The notes beneath the pieces are model-generated. The model worked only from the letters and a program-made list of their open reading frames with translations, ran no database searches and was not told where the DNA came from. Of a stretch of 36,315 bases of DNA, positions 1-8,134 are shown in pieces (position 1 is the first letter of the stretch; each line of letters opens with the position of its first letter). The stretch is from an uncultured Micrococcales bacterium (GTDB taxonomy: Bacteria > Actinomycetota > Actinomycetes > S36-B12 > UBA10799). The stretch spans positions 1-36,315 of the forward strand of contig CALFYG010000085.1 in assembly GCA_937952095.1 (NCBI GenBank), written 5' to 3'. The position numbers and the translations under genes were made by a program.

Positions 1-233
1 GCGCATTCGTCGAGCCACAATGTGGAGTCGGTCTTGAGGGTCTGTTCCAGGCGGGTCGCAGTGAACCCGGCGGCCCGTGCCACCTCGGGCAGGTCGGCGC
101 CCAGCGCCGAGACCGCCGACGCTCCGCGGGTGGGGTGGTCCAACTCGATGGCGCACCGGGGCTCGGCCGTGGCAGGCGTCAACGGCAGGGCGCCGAGGAG
201 CAGTCCCGCTGCCACCACCGCCCGCGCCCGCAT
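1..233 (-). CDS. Secreted protein, N-terminal part (runs off left edge)
   Basis: A reading frame on the minus strand starts at ATG 233-231 and is still open at base 1, giving 77 residues. The N-terminus is a clear Sec signal peptide: MRARAVV, then a Leu/Ala/Gly hydrophobic core, then a cleavage site near TPATA-EP. The mature part contains LGADLPEVARAAGF and TLWLDECA, reminiscent of N-terminal segments of secreted actinobacterial enzymes, but the family cannot be decided from this fragment. Purine-rich AAAGG lies 9 nt before the ATG. Exported location is well supported; function is unknown. Confidence 0.7.
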   Translation of the reverse strand, partial: MRARAVVAAGLLLGALPLTPATAEPRCAIELDHPTRGASAVSALGADLPEVARAAGFTATRLEQTLKTDSTLWLDEC

Positions 234-326
234 GCCCAGCCCTTTCGCCGTCCCCCTTCCCTTCGGCGTGGCGGGGGGCCGACCTTGAACGCTTCGCCCG
301 GGCGTGAGCCGGGAGGGTGAGCATCG

Positions 327-332
327 TAGACT
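327..332 (+). promoter_or_regulatory. Possible -10 box of the tRNA-Thr gene
   Basis: TAGACT fits the actinobacterial TANNNT -10 consensus and lies 27 bases before the mature tRNA 5' end. No convincing -35 is visible. Confidence 0.35.
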
Positions 333-359
333 TGTCGGGTCGGGCGGTGCGCCGCCCAC

Positions 360-436
360 GCCGCCTTAGCTCAGTCGGCCAGAGCGACGCACTCGTAATG
401 CGTAGGTCGTCGGTTCGATTCCGACAGGCGGCTCCA
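360..436 (+). tRNA. tRNA-Thr (anticodon CGT), CCA encoded
   Basis: A full cloverleaf folds. Acceptor GCCGCCT (360-366) pairs with AGGCGGC (426-432). The anticodon stem ACGCA/TGCGT encloses loop CTCGTAA, with anticodon CGT (Thr, reads ACG). The T-arm contains GTTCGATTC, and the 3' CCA is encoded at 434-436. The 3' end was examined as a possible integration site, but no second copy of it was seen in the window. Confidence 0.95.
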
Positions 437-595
437 GGTGAAGTTGGACGTGGTCGGCGTGTACGCCGAGATTCGGCGTGAACCCGACTATCGGTTCGGG
501 TGCGGTCGATCACCCGGTGCCAGCACCAGAGACTCAGGGGCAGCCGCCATGGGTCGCAGCCCCAGAAGCGTGCGCCGTGGCCGTGAACCGTTCTC

Positions 596-976
596 TTACT
601 GGTCGACGACGACCTGGCCGTTCCGGATGGACGAGGCCAGGACGGTCAACGGAGCCGGCGATTTGCCCATCGCGATGAGCCTGCGCGACCACTTGGGGGC
701 GGGGATGCCGGCGACGCCGGGAGTCCAGTCGAGGTTCTCTCCGGTGCAGACGTCGAAGCGCGAGTTGTGCCAGGGGCAGGTGATGACCCCGTCCTCGTAC
801 CCACCCCTGGGTCCGCGGCTCAGGCTGAGTCCAGCGTGCGGGCAGCGGTCACGACCGATGCAGACCTCATCGGGGCTCTGGGAGGTACGGATCACCAAGT
901 ACGTCTCGCCGTCGATCGTCACCGCAGTGGGCCTGTCGAAGGGAAAATCCTTGATCGGCCCGAGTTGGGTTTGCAT
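596..976 (-). CDS. Rieske-type [2Fe-2S] ferredoxin-like protein
   Basis: A 126-residue protein carrying both Rieske cluster boxes: CPHAG (Cys45, His47) and CPWHNSRFD (Cys67, His70). These supply the two Cys and two His that bind a [2Fe-2S] cluster. Small stand-alone Rieske proteins serve as electron carriers for ring-hydroxylating oxygenases or as subunits of nitrite reductase-like enzymes; no partner oxygenase is adjacent. The inter-box spacing (19 residues between His47 and Cys67) suits this class. The start ATG is preceded by TAGCGT and exactly 6 nt, so the mRNA may be leaderless, although AAGG could also act as a ribosome binding site. Fold is certain; partner unknown. Confidence 0.9.
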   Translation of the reverse strand: MQTQLGPIKDFPFDRPTAVTIDGETYLVIRTSQSPDEVCIGRDRCPHAGLSLSRGPRGGYEDGVITCPWHNSRFDVCTGENLDWTPGVAGIPAPKWSRRLIAMGKSPAPLTVLASSIRNGQVVVDQ

Positions 977-982
977 ACCTTC

Positions 983-988
983 ACGCTA
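983..988 (-). promoter_or_regulatory. -10 box (TAGCGT) of the Rieske gene
   Basis: On the minus strand TAGCGT is followed by GAAGGT and then the ATG at 976. This -10-N6-start layout recurs through the window and is typical of leaderless actinobacterial transcripts. Confidence 0.45.
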
Positions 989-1083
989 CGTGGGTTCCTC
1001 GTGTTCGCATTCTCGTACTGCGCCTGACGTGGCCGCAGCGGTGCCTGGAACAGCCCGACCACGGGATCCACGTTGGCGCGGAC

Positions 1084-1222
1084 CCCACAACTGGGCCAGG
1101 TCGGCGTCCGGTGGCCCAGTAGTGGGGGTGGGATCGCTGGCTGAACTGGGCCAAACCGGACCATTCGGTCCCACAACAGGGCCACCCGCGCCCTTCTGGC
1201 CACAAACTGGCCCAGTTGTGGG
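1084..1222. repeat. Four-palindrome repeat element, copy A
   Basis: A 139 bp non-coding element fills the middle of the 977-1309 gap. Its ends are a perfect 14 bp inverted repeat, CCCACAACTGGGCC (1084-1097) and GGCCCAGTTGTGGG (1209-1222). Two internal related sites, GGCCCAGTAGTGGG (1113-1126) and CCCACAACAGGGCC (1170-1183), pair with the left and right ends, so the element can fold into two hairpins. Nearly every site is itself a CCCA-N4-TGGG palindrome. A second copy with the same spacing lies at 20213-20350. The rest of the gap (977-1083 and 1223-1309) shows nothing else recognisable. Confidence 0.85.
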
Positions 1223-1309
1223 TGCCGGCCAGCGACCTCGATCGCGGCGAGGATCTCATCCGGTGTCTGACGGACGAAGGCACTCAGGCAGTCGCGGGTT
1301 GGAGGCTGA

Positions 1310-2290
1310 TCAGCTGGGCGTCAGGTTCCAGTACCAGCGGTTGTTGACCGACTCCGGCGGGCGGTTCACGTCACCGACCAGAGGATCCGCCAGGCTCTTG
1401 GTGAACTGACCGGCCACGCCGGTGGCGTTCACGCTCAGTCCGTTCGTGAGCAGGTCCCCGCCGTTCGGACCGAACTGAAGCGAGGTCTGGCGGGTGTCGG
1501 GGACCCAGATCTCACCGAGGTCGATGTCGTATTCAAGGTACTCGCAGGTGTAGTCGATCGTCGGTGTCTGCTGCGCGTTCACGTCGACGGAGTAACGGCG
1601 GCCTTGGTACTCGCGATCGATGCCCTTGTCCACGGTCACGAACGCCGACAGCGATGCGATGGCCAACTGTCCTGTGTCCGGCGAGGCCGAGCAATTGCGC
1701 CGGGTCGGCCCGTTCAGGACGGAGGCGTTGTACTTCCAGGTCACTGTTCCCTCGATGCCGGTGTAGTGCACGGCATCGTCTCCCCATGCCTGGTTGGTGA
1801 TGGGGTCGCGCTCTTGGTAGAAGTACGTGATCGACCCGTCCCACGAAGTCCCTGATCCGTCTTCGCCGCCGAACGTCCCGACGTAGCGCTTCGCGACGAC
1901 GGTGATGATGAACGGCTTGCCCTTGACGGGCCGGCCCTTCCCCTCGGGCACCGCGATGCTCCGCATGGAGAACACGCCAGGCTTGGGGAAGGTGCGGGAC
2001 AGTTTCACTTTGCCGCTCTTAGGGACCTTGTAGGTCTTCACGGTCTTGAACTTCCCGCTGCCCTGTTTCAGCTGAAGCTTGATCTGCTGGTAGCCCTTGA
2101 TCTTGACCGTCTGGCGCCAGGTGTCGCCGGTGACAAGTTGGCGGGACTTGAGTAGGGGGGCCAGATCGTCCTTTGCCCGCACCAGAGAAAAGTTCGGCGC
2201 GGTGGGTGCAGCCAACGACGGCGCTGCGATGATGCTGGACGTCGCGAGAACAACCGCTGTTGTGACTCCGAGTGCTTCTTTGCAGACCAC
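1310..2290 (-). CDS. Secreted protein of unknown function
   Basis: The GTG at 2290 is chosen because GGGAGG sits 6 nt upstream and the next residues form a signal peptide (hydrophobic VVLATSSIIAAP, cleavage near LAA-PT). This gives 326 residues; the frame is open further upstream, but that extension lacks a signal or ribosome site. The mature protein is rich in Lys/Gly/Thr/Ser. It begins with a beta-rich segment of the sort seen in exported actinobacterial proteins (KVKLSRTFPKPGVF), followed by a Tyr/Trp/Asn-rich domain. Two cysteines, in RRNCSAS and DYTCEYL, could form a disulfide. No catalytic motif is recognised. Export is well supported; function unknown. Confidence 0.75.
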   Translation of the reverse strand: MVCKEALGVTTAVVLATSSIIAAPSLAAPTAPNFSLVRAKDDLAPLLKSRQLVTGDTWRQTVKIKGYQQIKLQLKQGSGKFKTVKTYKVPKSGKVKLSRTFPKPGVFSMRSIAVPEGKGRPVKGKPFIITVVAKRYVGTFGGEDGSGTSWDGSITYFYQERDPITNQAWGDDAVHYTGIEGTVTWKYNASVLNGPTRRNCSASPDTGQLAIASLSAFVTVDKGIDREYQGRRYSVDVNAQQTPTIDYTCEYLEYDIDLGEIWVPDTRQTSLQFGPNGGDLLTNGLSVNATGVAGQFTKSLADPLVGDVNRPPESVNNRWYWNLTPS

Positions 2291-2499
2291 GGCAAACCTC
2301 CCAGTAGATTGCGCAAGCGTAGTCCTGCACGCGCGGCTGATCAATGTCGCGTGCCCGAACGGACCATGCCAGCGCGACCGTGGCTTCACGCGTGGCCACC
2401 TGTTCTCCTCCGGAGCCGCGAGCGGATGACCACCAGGCTGCGGCGTGAAGTGGCCGAGGCGGGCCCGGGAGTCGTTCAGCGCGAGTACTCCGTCGCACT

Positions 2500-2505
2500 T
2501 ACCGT
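2500..2505 (+). promoter_or_regulatory. -10 box (TACCGT), leaderless-type
   Basis: TACCGT followed by 6 nt (TGAACC) and the ATG at 2512. There is no Shine-Dalgarno sequence, so the lipoprotein mRNA probably begins at its start codon. Confidence 0.45.
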
Positions 2506-2511
2506 TGAACC

Positions 2512-2976
2512 ATGAGGCTTGTGATCGTGACAACTCTGGCCGCTGCAGCCTTGCTGCTATCCGGATGCGGACAGGCCTCCGAGATCGCCGGTCAGGCCGG
2601 CAGCGCTGCCGCCAGCGCCGCGGCCGGCGAGGTGCAGCGCCAGGCAGACGAAGCTGTGGGCGAAGCGCTGGGTCCGGTCTGTGACGGACTGAATCAAGCG
2701 GAGAACAGCCTCTCCGCGCTTGCCGCGGGCAAAGCGGAAACGGTCGCGGAGGCGAAGCAACAGATCGCCGATGCCCAAGCCGACCTCACAGACGGCTCCG
2801 CTGCGGGAGCCATCGCCTCAGAAGCCGTCGTCGCAGGAGTGTCTTCGGCGCTCGATGGGCTGGCACAGTCGCTGGCGCCCCTTGCAGATGATGCCGTCGT
2901 GCCGGAGTCCGTCGCGGGTGCGGCGACCGCCGTGACCGACACGATCGCGCAAGCACAGGGCACTCTCGGCTGTTGA
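2512..2976 (+). CDS. Ala-rich lipoprotein
   Basis: A 154-residue protein with a type II signal peptide: hydrophobic TLAAAALLL, then lipobox LSGC with Cys19 as the lipidated residue, so it is anchored to the outer face of the cytoplasmic membrane. The mature part is almost entirely Ala/Glu/Gln/Asp with long predicted helices, and short repeated patterns such as AAGEVQRQADEAVGEAL suggest a helical or coiled-coil spacer. Cys residues in GPVCDGL and at the C-terminal end (GTLGC) may form a disulfide. No family is recognised. It is divergent from the secreted protein ending at 1310, across a 221 bp gap without other features. Confidence 0.8.
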   Translation: MRLVIVTTLAAAALLLSGCGQASEIAGQAGSAAASAAAGEVQRQADEAVGEALGPVCDGLNQAENSLSALAAGKAETVAEAKQQIADAQADLTDGSAAGAIASEAVVAGVSSALDGLAQSLAPLADDAVVPESVAGAATAVTDTIAQAQGTLGC

Positions 2977-3152
2977 TGCCGCCGACCGAAGGCCGCAAGG
3001 TTGGCGCTCCGGAGCCACAGCGCGGGCTCGTCGTCGAAGGCGTGTAAGAGCCTCACAGTGACGGCTGCGCAGGCTATCTTTCCCGGCGATTTCGCAGTGA
3101 ATTCTTGTCACACCCCCTGCGTAACGTGGCTCGTATACGGGGAAGGGGTGCT

Positions 3153-4388
3153 ATGGGATTCTTCGAGGTCTCCCAGGGAGCTTCCCGCAGGGCGCGGATC
3201 CGCGCCGGGCTGCCCACGGAACACCCCGCACTTCTCGATGACATCTCTGCACTTGTCGCGGACCTGCCCGATCCGGAGCTGCTGTGCGCGGAGGAACGCG
3301 CGGGCACGATGGCGGCCGTGGCGACCCTGACCAATCAACTGCAGGCGTATCTGACCTCGGTCGCAGGAGCCAGCCATGCGCAGGGCGATTCGCGGGTTCT
3401 TGGCGCCGGCACGACCGGCACGTTGGTAGCGGCGGCCACTGGTGCGACGGTGCAGGCCGGGTCGGCGATCGTCGCGGCCGCGGCCGAACTCCCGTCCTTC
3501 CCGCAGTTGGAGCAGGCCTTCAGTGATGGCCGGGTCTCCAGCCAACACGTGTCGGTGATTCTGCAGACCACGAAGGGCCTGGGGAACCGCGAGGACGTGG
3601 TGAACACCGCGGTGGGCCTGGCCGCCGCGACCGATCCCCGCGAGACCCGACACGTCCTGCAGGTCATCGCCGACGCGGAGAGTGAGGACCACGCGCACTT
3701 GTCCCACATGGATCAACGAGAGCGCAGGTGTCTTCGCCTCAGCGCCCGGCCGTCGGGGATGTGGCGGCTCACCGGGATGCTCGACGACGTCGAAGGTGCC
3801 CGCCTGGCTGAGGTGCTCGAGCAGTTCAGCGCCGCCCGCGACGCGGGGGTGGACGCTGGCGAGACGTTGCCGCAGCGTCGCGCCGACGCGCTGGCCGCGA
3901 TGGCCGAGGCGGCGAACGCCAACCGCAACCCTTTGGGCACGTCCGGGCTGTCGGTCCTCATCGACGCCGACGATCTGCCGGAGGCGCAACGTGCGCTGCT
4001 GACCGACGGCACCCCCATCACGGCCGATTCCTTCGAGCTGCTGACCTGCACGATGGCCTGCATGGTCATCTTCGGGACGAAGGCCAAGGGCGGCTTCGTG
4101 CCGATCGCGATGGGGCGCACCAGCCGACGTGCCACCGTGCACCAGTGGGGAGCGTTGATCGCCCGGGATCGAGGCTGTGTGCGGTGCGGGCGTACGCCAC
4201 GGTTCTGCGAGGCTCACCACATCGTCCATTGGCGCCATGGTGGGGTGACCGACGTGTCGAATCTGGTTCTGCTGTGTTCGAGATGTCATCACGATCTTCA
4301 CCACGGTCGCTTCGAGATCGCCATGGATCCAGTCGGAATCCCAGAGGTGAGGGTGAGCCGTGGCCCGCCCGCGGTTTCGCGGGTCTGA
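3153..4388 (+). CDS. HNH endonuclease-domain protein with DUF222 (13E12 repeat family)
   Basis: A 411-residue protein. The ATG at 3153 is preferred over the upstream in-frame GTG at 3105 because GGGGAAGGGG precedes it. The N-terminal and central ~300 residues match the DUF222 type (helical, with LPEAxxALADGRVS-like wording here seen as FPQLEQAFSDGRVS and the RADALAAMAEAA motif). The C-terminal HNH/zinc-ribbon domain, residues ~338-390, has CVRCG, CEAHHIVHW, GGVTDVSNLVLLC and CRCHH-type elements: both CxxC pairs, the HH catalytic pair, and the Asn. Members occur in many copies in mycobacteria and relatives (REP13E12) and are often linked to mobile elements, but their function is undetermined. 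No phage or IS genes flank it here. Family certain; role unknown. Confidence 0.93.
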   Translation: MGFFEVSQGASRRARIRAGLPTEHPALLDDISALVADLPDPELLCAEERAGTMAAVATLTNQLQAYLTSVAGASHAQGDSRVLGAGTTGTLVAAATGATVQAGSAIVAAAAELPSFPQLEQAFSDGRVSSQHVSVILQTTKGLGNREDVVNTAVGLAAATDPRETRHVLQVIADAESEDHAHLSHMDQRERRCLRLSARPSGMWRLTGMLDDVEGARLAEVLEQFSAARDAGVDAGETLPQRRADALAAMAEAANANRNPLGTSGLSVLIDADDLPEAQRALLTDGTPITADSFELLTCTMACMVIFGTKAKGGFVPIAMGRTSRRATVHQWGALIARDRGCVRCGRTPRFCEAHHIVHWRHGGVTDVSNLVLLCSRCHHDLHHGRFEIAMDPVGIPEVRVSRGPPAVSRV

Positions 4389-4412
4389 GGGGCCCGGTGG
4401 TAGCGGTGTGAC

Positions 4413-4418
4413 TACTCT
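4413..4418 (+). promoter_or_regulatory. -10 box (TACTCT), leaderless-type
   Basis: TACTCT, then GACGGC (6 nt), then the GTG start at 4425. No Shine-Dalgarno sequence is present. Confidence 0.4.
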
Positions 4419-4424
4419 GACGGC

Positions 4425-4892
4425 GTGGTTCATGAACTTGCGCAGGTCAACATCGCGCGGCTGTCCGCGCCGCTGGAGTCCGAGCAGCTTGCGGACTTCG
4501 TCGCTGCCCTGGACGAGGTGAATGCCGAAGCTGAGGCTGCGCCAGGATTCCGGTGGCGGCTGGCGGACGACTCAGGGAACGCGACGGGTATCCCGGCATT
4601 CCAGTGGGATGTGGCCGATTCAGCCGGCGTGATCGTGAACATGTCGACGTGGTCCTCGGTGGAGGCTTTGCGGGACTTCATCTATGAAGGTCGGCACATC
4701 GAGGTGCTGCGCCGCAGGCGGGAGTGGTTCCACAAGGTGGCTGACGCGACCACGGTGCTGTGGTGGGTCCCGGCAGGTCATGAACCGACGACCAAGGAGG
4801 CTGAGGAGCGTCTGCGTCATGTGCGCGAGCATGGGCCAACACCTCACGCTTTCACACTGCGCGAGACCTTCCCACCGCCGGTCGCATCGTGA
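4425..4892 (+). CDS. DUF3291 domain protein
   Basis: A 155-residue protein matching the DUF3291 layout: MVHELAQVNIARL at the N-terminus, a central FRWRL segment, the strand VIVNMSTWSSVEALRDFIY, and a tail with RRREWFHK and TVLWWVPAGHEPT. These resemble antibiotic-biosynthesis-monooxygenase-like alpha/beta barrels (ABM-like fold), but no enzymatic activity is established for the family. The GTG start overlaps no upstream gene and is preceded by a TANNNT box. The stop TGA overlaps the next gene's GTG start (GTGA), so the two are translationally coupled. Confidence 0.85.
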   Translation: MVHELAQVNIARLSAPLESEQLADFVAALDEVNAEAEAAPGFRWRLADDSGNATGIPAFQWDVADSAGVIVNMSTWSSVEALRDFIYEGRHIEVLRRRREWFHKVADATTVLWWVPAGHEPTTKEAEERLRHVREHGPTPHAFTLRETFPPPVAS

Positions 4893-5218
4893 ACGAGTTG
4901 CCACCTGTGTTCGACCGACTTATCGCGACCGCGGAAACGGTGGCTCAGGCGAGACCGGCGGATGTCGACCTCGAGATGGCACGGGAGGTCTTCTTGGAGG
5001 CGGCGACGCTGCTGCACAACGGCCTCGCTCTCGATGGTCTCGACGACCACGACGCCCGAGCTGTGGTGGCCGGTCTGTGCGAGGATCTCGTCGCCACCGA
5101 CCCGGGATCAGCCATCCGCGCCCGTGCGAGGCGGACGACTGAGAATGCAGAGGACCTGCATGCCCCGGAGGCCGTTGCGGCGTCGTACCTGGTATCGGTG
5201 CGGATACTGCAGCTCTGA
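4889..5218 (+). CDS. Small helical protein of unknown function, coupled to DUF3291 gene
   Basis: A 109-residue acidic protein starting at GTG 4889, overlapping the stop of the DUF3291 gene by 4 nt. It is all-helical in character and contains LPPVFDRLIATAETVAQARP and LEMAREVFLEAATLLHNGL, with no signal peptide, membrane segment or metal motif. No family is recognised. Codon use is typical of the neighbouring genes and the overlap supports it as a real gene. The 126 bp that follow, up to the convergent decarboxylase gene, hold no clear hairpin. Confidence 0.6.
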   Translation: MNELPPVFDRLIATAETVAQARPADVDLEMAREVFLEAATLLHNGLALDGLDDHDARAVVAGLCEDLVATDPGSAIRARARRTTENAEDLHAPEAVAASYLVSVRILQL

Positions 5219-5344
5219 GCGTGTATGTCACCCCGCTGCACAGGGAAACGTGTCTGTCGAGGCCAGAAGCTGAGTGCGGGTCAGGTGCCGGCCAAGAGTC
5301 CGAAGAACAATCTGCCCAGGAAGTCCGAGAGCCAGACGACGTCC

Positions 5345-6766
5345 TTAGATCTGCACCACCCGGATCGTCGACAGCGTGGGATCGGCAGCATAGGCGATCC
5401 TGATCCCGGCGGAGCGGGCGCTGTCCAGCGCCTCGATGACTGACGGCGTCACCTCCTCGCCGGGCGCGAGCACGGGTATGCCGGGTGGGTAGGGAGCGAT
5501 GAGCTCTGCGCTGATCCGTCCCACCGCGGCACGGACTCCGACCGGTTCGGCAACTGCGAAGAAGGCCTCGCGGGGTGGCACGACGACCTCCGGCTCGACG
5601 GAGTACGCGGCCGGTTCGACCGGTGGCCGGGCATCGCCACGGTGGCGATCGATGGAGACCGCGATCTGGTCTGCGAGCCGGGCGAGGGTCGCGTGAGTGT
5701 CAGCCAGGGACACGATCGCCACAAGGACGTCGCGGTCGGCGGACTCCACGGGCATGCCCGCGGCGATCAGATCCTGCTCGACGGCGTTGCCGTCGGCTCC
5801 GGTGCCCGACAGCACGAGCGTGAGCTTGACCGGATCGACGCCGGGCCCGTCGAGCACTACCAGACCCTTGACCTGCTTCAGCCGTTCGCGGGCGGCGTGC
5901 GTCGCAGCGATGGCTTCGGTGAGCAGCACGCGCCCGTCGCGCTCGAGCAGAGCCCGGGAGGCGTCGATGCTGGCGAGGATCGCACCGGCCGGACTCGTCG
6001 TCGCCGTCGCCTCCACGCCGGCATCGAGCCGGGCGGGGTCGATGCGTTCGGTCCGGGCCAGCACCAGAGCGGCCTGGCTCCAGGCGGGCAGCGTCTTGTG
6101 TGCGCTGGTCACCATCGCGTCCGCGCCGCACTGCAGCGGGTGCGGCGGCAGATCGGGGTGGAAGCCGAAGTGCGCCGCCCACGCGGCATCGACGATCAGA
6201 GGCACGCCATGTGCATGGGCGGCCTGCGCCAACCCCCGCACATCCCCCACGGTGCCGACGTAGGAGGGATCGCCGACGAAGACGGCCAGTGCCTCCGGGT
6301 GCTCGGCGAGGGCGGCCGCCACCGTCTTTGGCGCAACCCCGAGTGGCAGTCCGGTCGCGGTGTCCACCTCGGGGCGGACCCATACCGGGGTCAGTCCGGC
6401 GAGCACGAGTCCGATGAGCAGCGAACGGTGCAGCGTGCGGCTCACGATCACCGTGCCGCCATCGCCCCCGACGGCCAGCGCGAGGGCCTGATTGGCGTGG
6501 GTGGCACCGCCGGTGGAGAAACGGCAGACGTCGGCAGCCCACAGTCGGGCGGCCCGCGCCTCGGCCTCGGAAAGGACACCGGCGGACAGCTTCATCGTGT
6601 CCATTCCCCCGTAGAGGGGCACGTCGCCGGCGACCACATCGCCCACGAGGTCGTGACGTTGCTTGTGGCCCGGGATCGTGAACGGCGTGGGGGCCGACTC
6701 CTGGAACCGCAGCCATGCGTCCAGCAACGGGGCGTCCGCGCGTAGTGAACGAGGGTCAGTGGGCAT
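5345..6766 (-). CDS. PLP-dependent Orn/Lys/Arg decarboxylase-family protein
   Basis: A 473-residue protein of the aminotransferase-fold decarboxylase group (group III, short SpeA/YaaO-like form of ~480 residues lacking the N-terminal wing domain). The N-terminus has the diagnostic TIPGHKQR (residues 30-37). The PLP site is visible as IVDAAWAAHFGFH (Asp193 for the pyridine nitrogen) and TSAHKTLPAWSQ, with Lys224 as the Schiff-base lysine. The C-terminal motif PYPPGIPVLAPGE matches the family's substrate-recognition end. Known members decarboxylate arginine, lysine or ornithine to polyamine precursors; substrate cannot be told here. GAGGAA lies 6 nt before the ATG. It stands alone, divergent from the flippase-like gene. 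Confidence 0.92.
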   Translation of the reverse strand: MPTDPRSLRADAPLLDAWLRFQESAPTPFTIPGHKQRHDLVGDVVAGDVPLYGGMDTMKLSAGVLSEAEARAARLWAADVCRFSTGGATHANQALALAVGGDGGTVIVSRTLHRSLLIGLVLAGLTPVWVRPEVDTATGLPLGVAPKTVAAALAEHPEALAVFVGDPSYVGTVGDVRGLAQAAHAHGVPLIVDAAWAAHFGFHPDLPPHPLQCGADAMVTSAHKTLPAWSQAALVLARTERIDPARLDAGVEATATTSPAGAILASIDASRALLERDGRVLLTEAIAATHAARERLKQVKGLVVLDGPGVDPVKLTLVLSGTGADGNAVEQDLIAAGMPVESADRDVLVAIVSLADTHATLARLADQIAVSIDRHRGDARPPVEPAAYSVEPEVVVPPREAFFAVAEPVGVRAAVGRISAELIAPYPPGIPVLAPGEEVTPSVIEALDSARSAGIRIAYAADPTLSTIRVVQI

Positions 6767-6886
6767 GGTGGTTCCTCACGAGCTGGCAATGGTGCGGTCG
6801 TCCACCAGTGCATTGTCCACCGCCGGAGCACGACAGGCGGCCCGCCCCTTGCGACGTCAGCCCCCCGGCAGTGGCAGTCTTTGTCC

Positions 6887-7975
6887 ATGAGCGAGAGCCC
6901 TGAGGCCGCCGAACAGGCGCCGGACGATCAACCGCCGGTGTCCGGAGCCCACCTGGACAAGAAGAAGACCATCATCGGGGCGATCATCACTCTGATCATC
7001 CTGGGGCTGGTGTTCTGGGGGCTGTCCAAGAACTTCGGGTCGTTCGCCGACGCCTGGGATCAGATCCAGCAGATGCCGCCATCGACGATGGCGGCCCTGG
7101 CCCTCGTGGCTGTGGTGAACATCCTCGTCTACGTGTTCCCCTACATGCCTGCCATCCCAGGATTGAAGTACAAGCCCGCTTTCATGGTTCGGCAGACGTC
7201 GTGGATGATGGCTGCTCTCGTGCCGGCGGGCGGTGCCTTCGCGCTGGCGTTGCAGTACATGATGCTGGCCACCTACAAGGTCCGCTCGGCTGCTGCCACC
7301 TCCGGCATCGCCATCACGAGCGTATGGAGTTTCTTCATGACGTTCCTGCTGCCGGTCCTGGGCGTGCTCGTGCTTGTACCCTCCGGCGAACTGCAGGCGG
7401 CGTGGGTGTGGGCTGGTGTGATCGGCTTGGTCGCTCTTGCCGCGATGATCGTGGTGTTCTGGCTGATCCTGCGCAGTGAGACAAGTGCCCGCATGGTGGC
7501 CAGACTGGGTCAGAAACTCGCCAACCCGTTCATGCACCGACTGCACAAGGACATCGACGTGACCGAGTCCGTCATCAGTTTCCGGGACAAGGTCGTGGAC
7601 GTCGTGAAGGCGCACTGGATCTCGCTGACCGTCACCAACCTTGCCGTGTCCTTCATGCAGTTCATGATCCTTTTCGTCGCGATCCGGGGGGTGGCGGGGA
7701 ACCCACAAGAGTCGGGGATCACCTTCGCTGAGGCGTTTGCGGCCTTCGCGATCTCCCGGCTGGGGACCCTGATCCCCATCACCCCTGGCGGTCTGGGCAC
7801 GGTCGCCGGTGTGCTCGGCGCGATGCTGGCCACCTTCGGAATGCAGAGTTCGCTGATCCTGGCGGCTGTGCTGGTGTGGCAGATGGTGCAGTTGTTCCCG
7901 CAGGCCTTCACCGGAATCGGCACCCTGATCGGCTGGCGGATCCACGAGGCTCGCGCGCGGGTGTCACCGGCCTGA
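6887..7975 (+). CDS. YbhN/UPF0104-type membrane protein (lysylphosphatidylglycerol synthase TM-like)
   Basis: A 362-residue integral membrane protein, start ATG 6887 (an in-frame TTG two codons earlier is less likely). A ~23-residue acidic cytoplasmic N-terminus is followed by about eight hydrophobic segments. The signature RLGTLIPITPGGLGTVAG near residues 280-300 is that of the flippase-like domain shared by UPF0104/YbhN and the membrane half of MprF. Stand-alone members are thought to move or modify lipids; the catalytic aminoacyl-transfer domain of MprF is absent, so aminoacylation is not expected. There is no strong ribosome site. It is transcribed away from the decarboxylase gene. Confidence 0.85.
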   Translation: MSESPEAAEQAPDDQPPVSGAHLDKKKTIIGAIITLIILGLVFWGLSKNFGSFADAWDQIQQMPPSTMAALALVAVVNILVYVFPYMPAIPGLKYKPAFMVRQTSWMMAALVPAGGAFALALQYMMLATYKVRSAAATSGIAITSVWSFFMTFLLPVLGVLVLVPSGELQAAWVWAGVIGLVALAAMIVVFWLILRSETSARMVARLGQKLANPFMHRLHKDIDVTESVISFRDKVVDVVKAHWISLTVTNLAVSFMQFMILFVAIRGVAGNPQESGITFAEAFAAFAISRLGTLIPITPGGLGTVAGVLGAMLATFGMQSSLILAAVLVWQMVQLFPQAFTGIGTLIGWRIHEARARVSPA

Positions 7976-8134
7976 ACCGAGCTCGACTGCGTGGATCAGA
8001 GTCGCAGGATCCGCACCACGTTCATCTGGTTGGTCCTGGCCATTACCGTCTGCCTCGACGGCATGGGTGGGTGACGACTGAGGTCGTTGGGGATCGCAGT
8101 GGTGTTCATCGCGTGCCGCGGGGTAAGCCCCGGC

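Noticed and set aside
360..436. tRNA-Thr as an integration site (attB)
   Set aside because: No integrase and no second copy of the tRNA 3' end were seen.
438..1409. 323-codon plus-strand frame across the Rieske gene and repeat A
   Set aside because: Antisense to a clear Rieske gene and running through palindromic non-coding DNA; no domain.
3108..4433. 441-codon open frame antisense to the HNH/DUF222 gene
   Set aside because: It mirrors the high-GC third positions of a clear gene, has no domain, and its composition is Arg/Gly/His-rich as in typical shadow frames.
5281..5345. Minus-strand peptide LSDFLGRLFFGLLAGT, resembling a membrane helix, after the decarboxylase stop
   Set aside because: No start codon or ribosome site in frame; probably chance composition.
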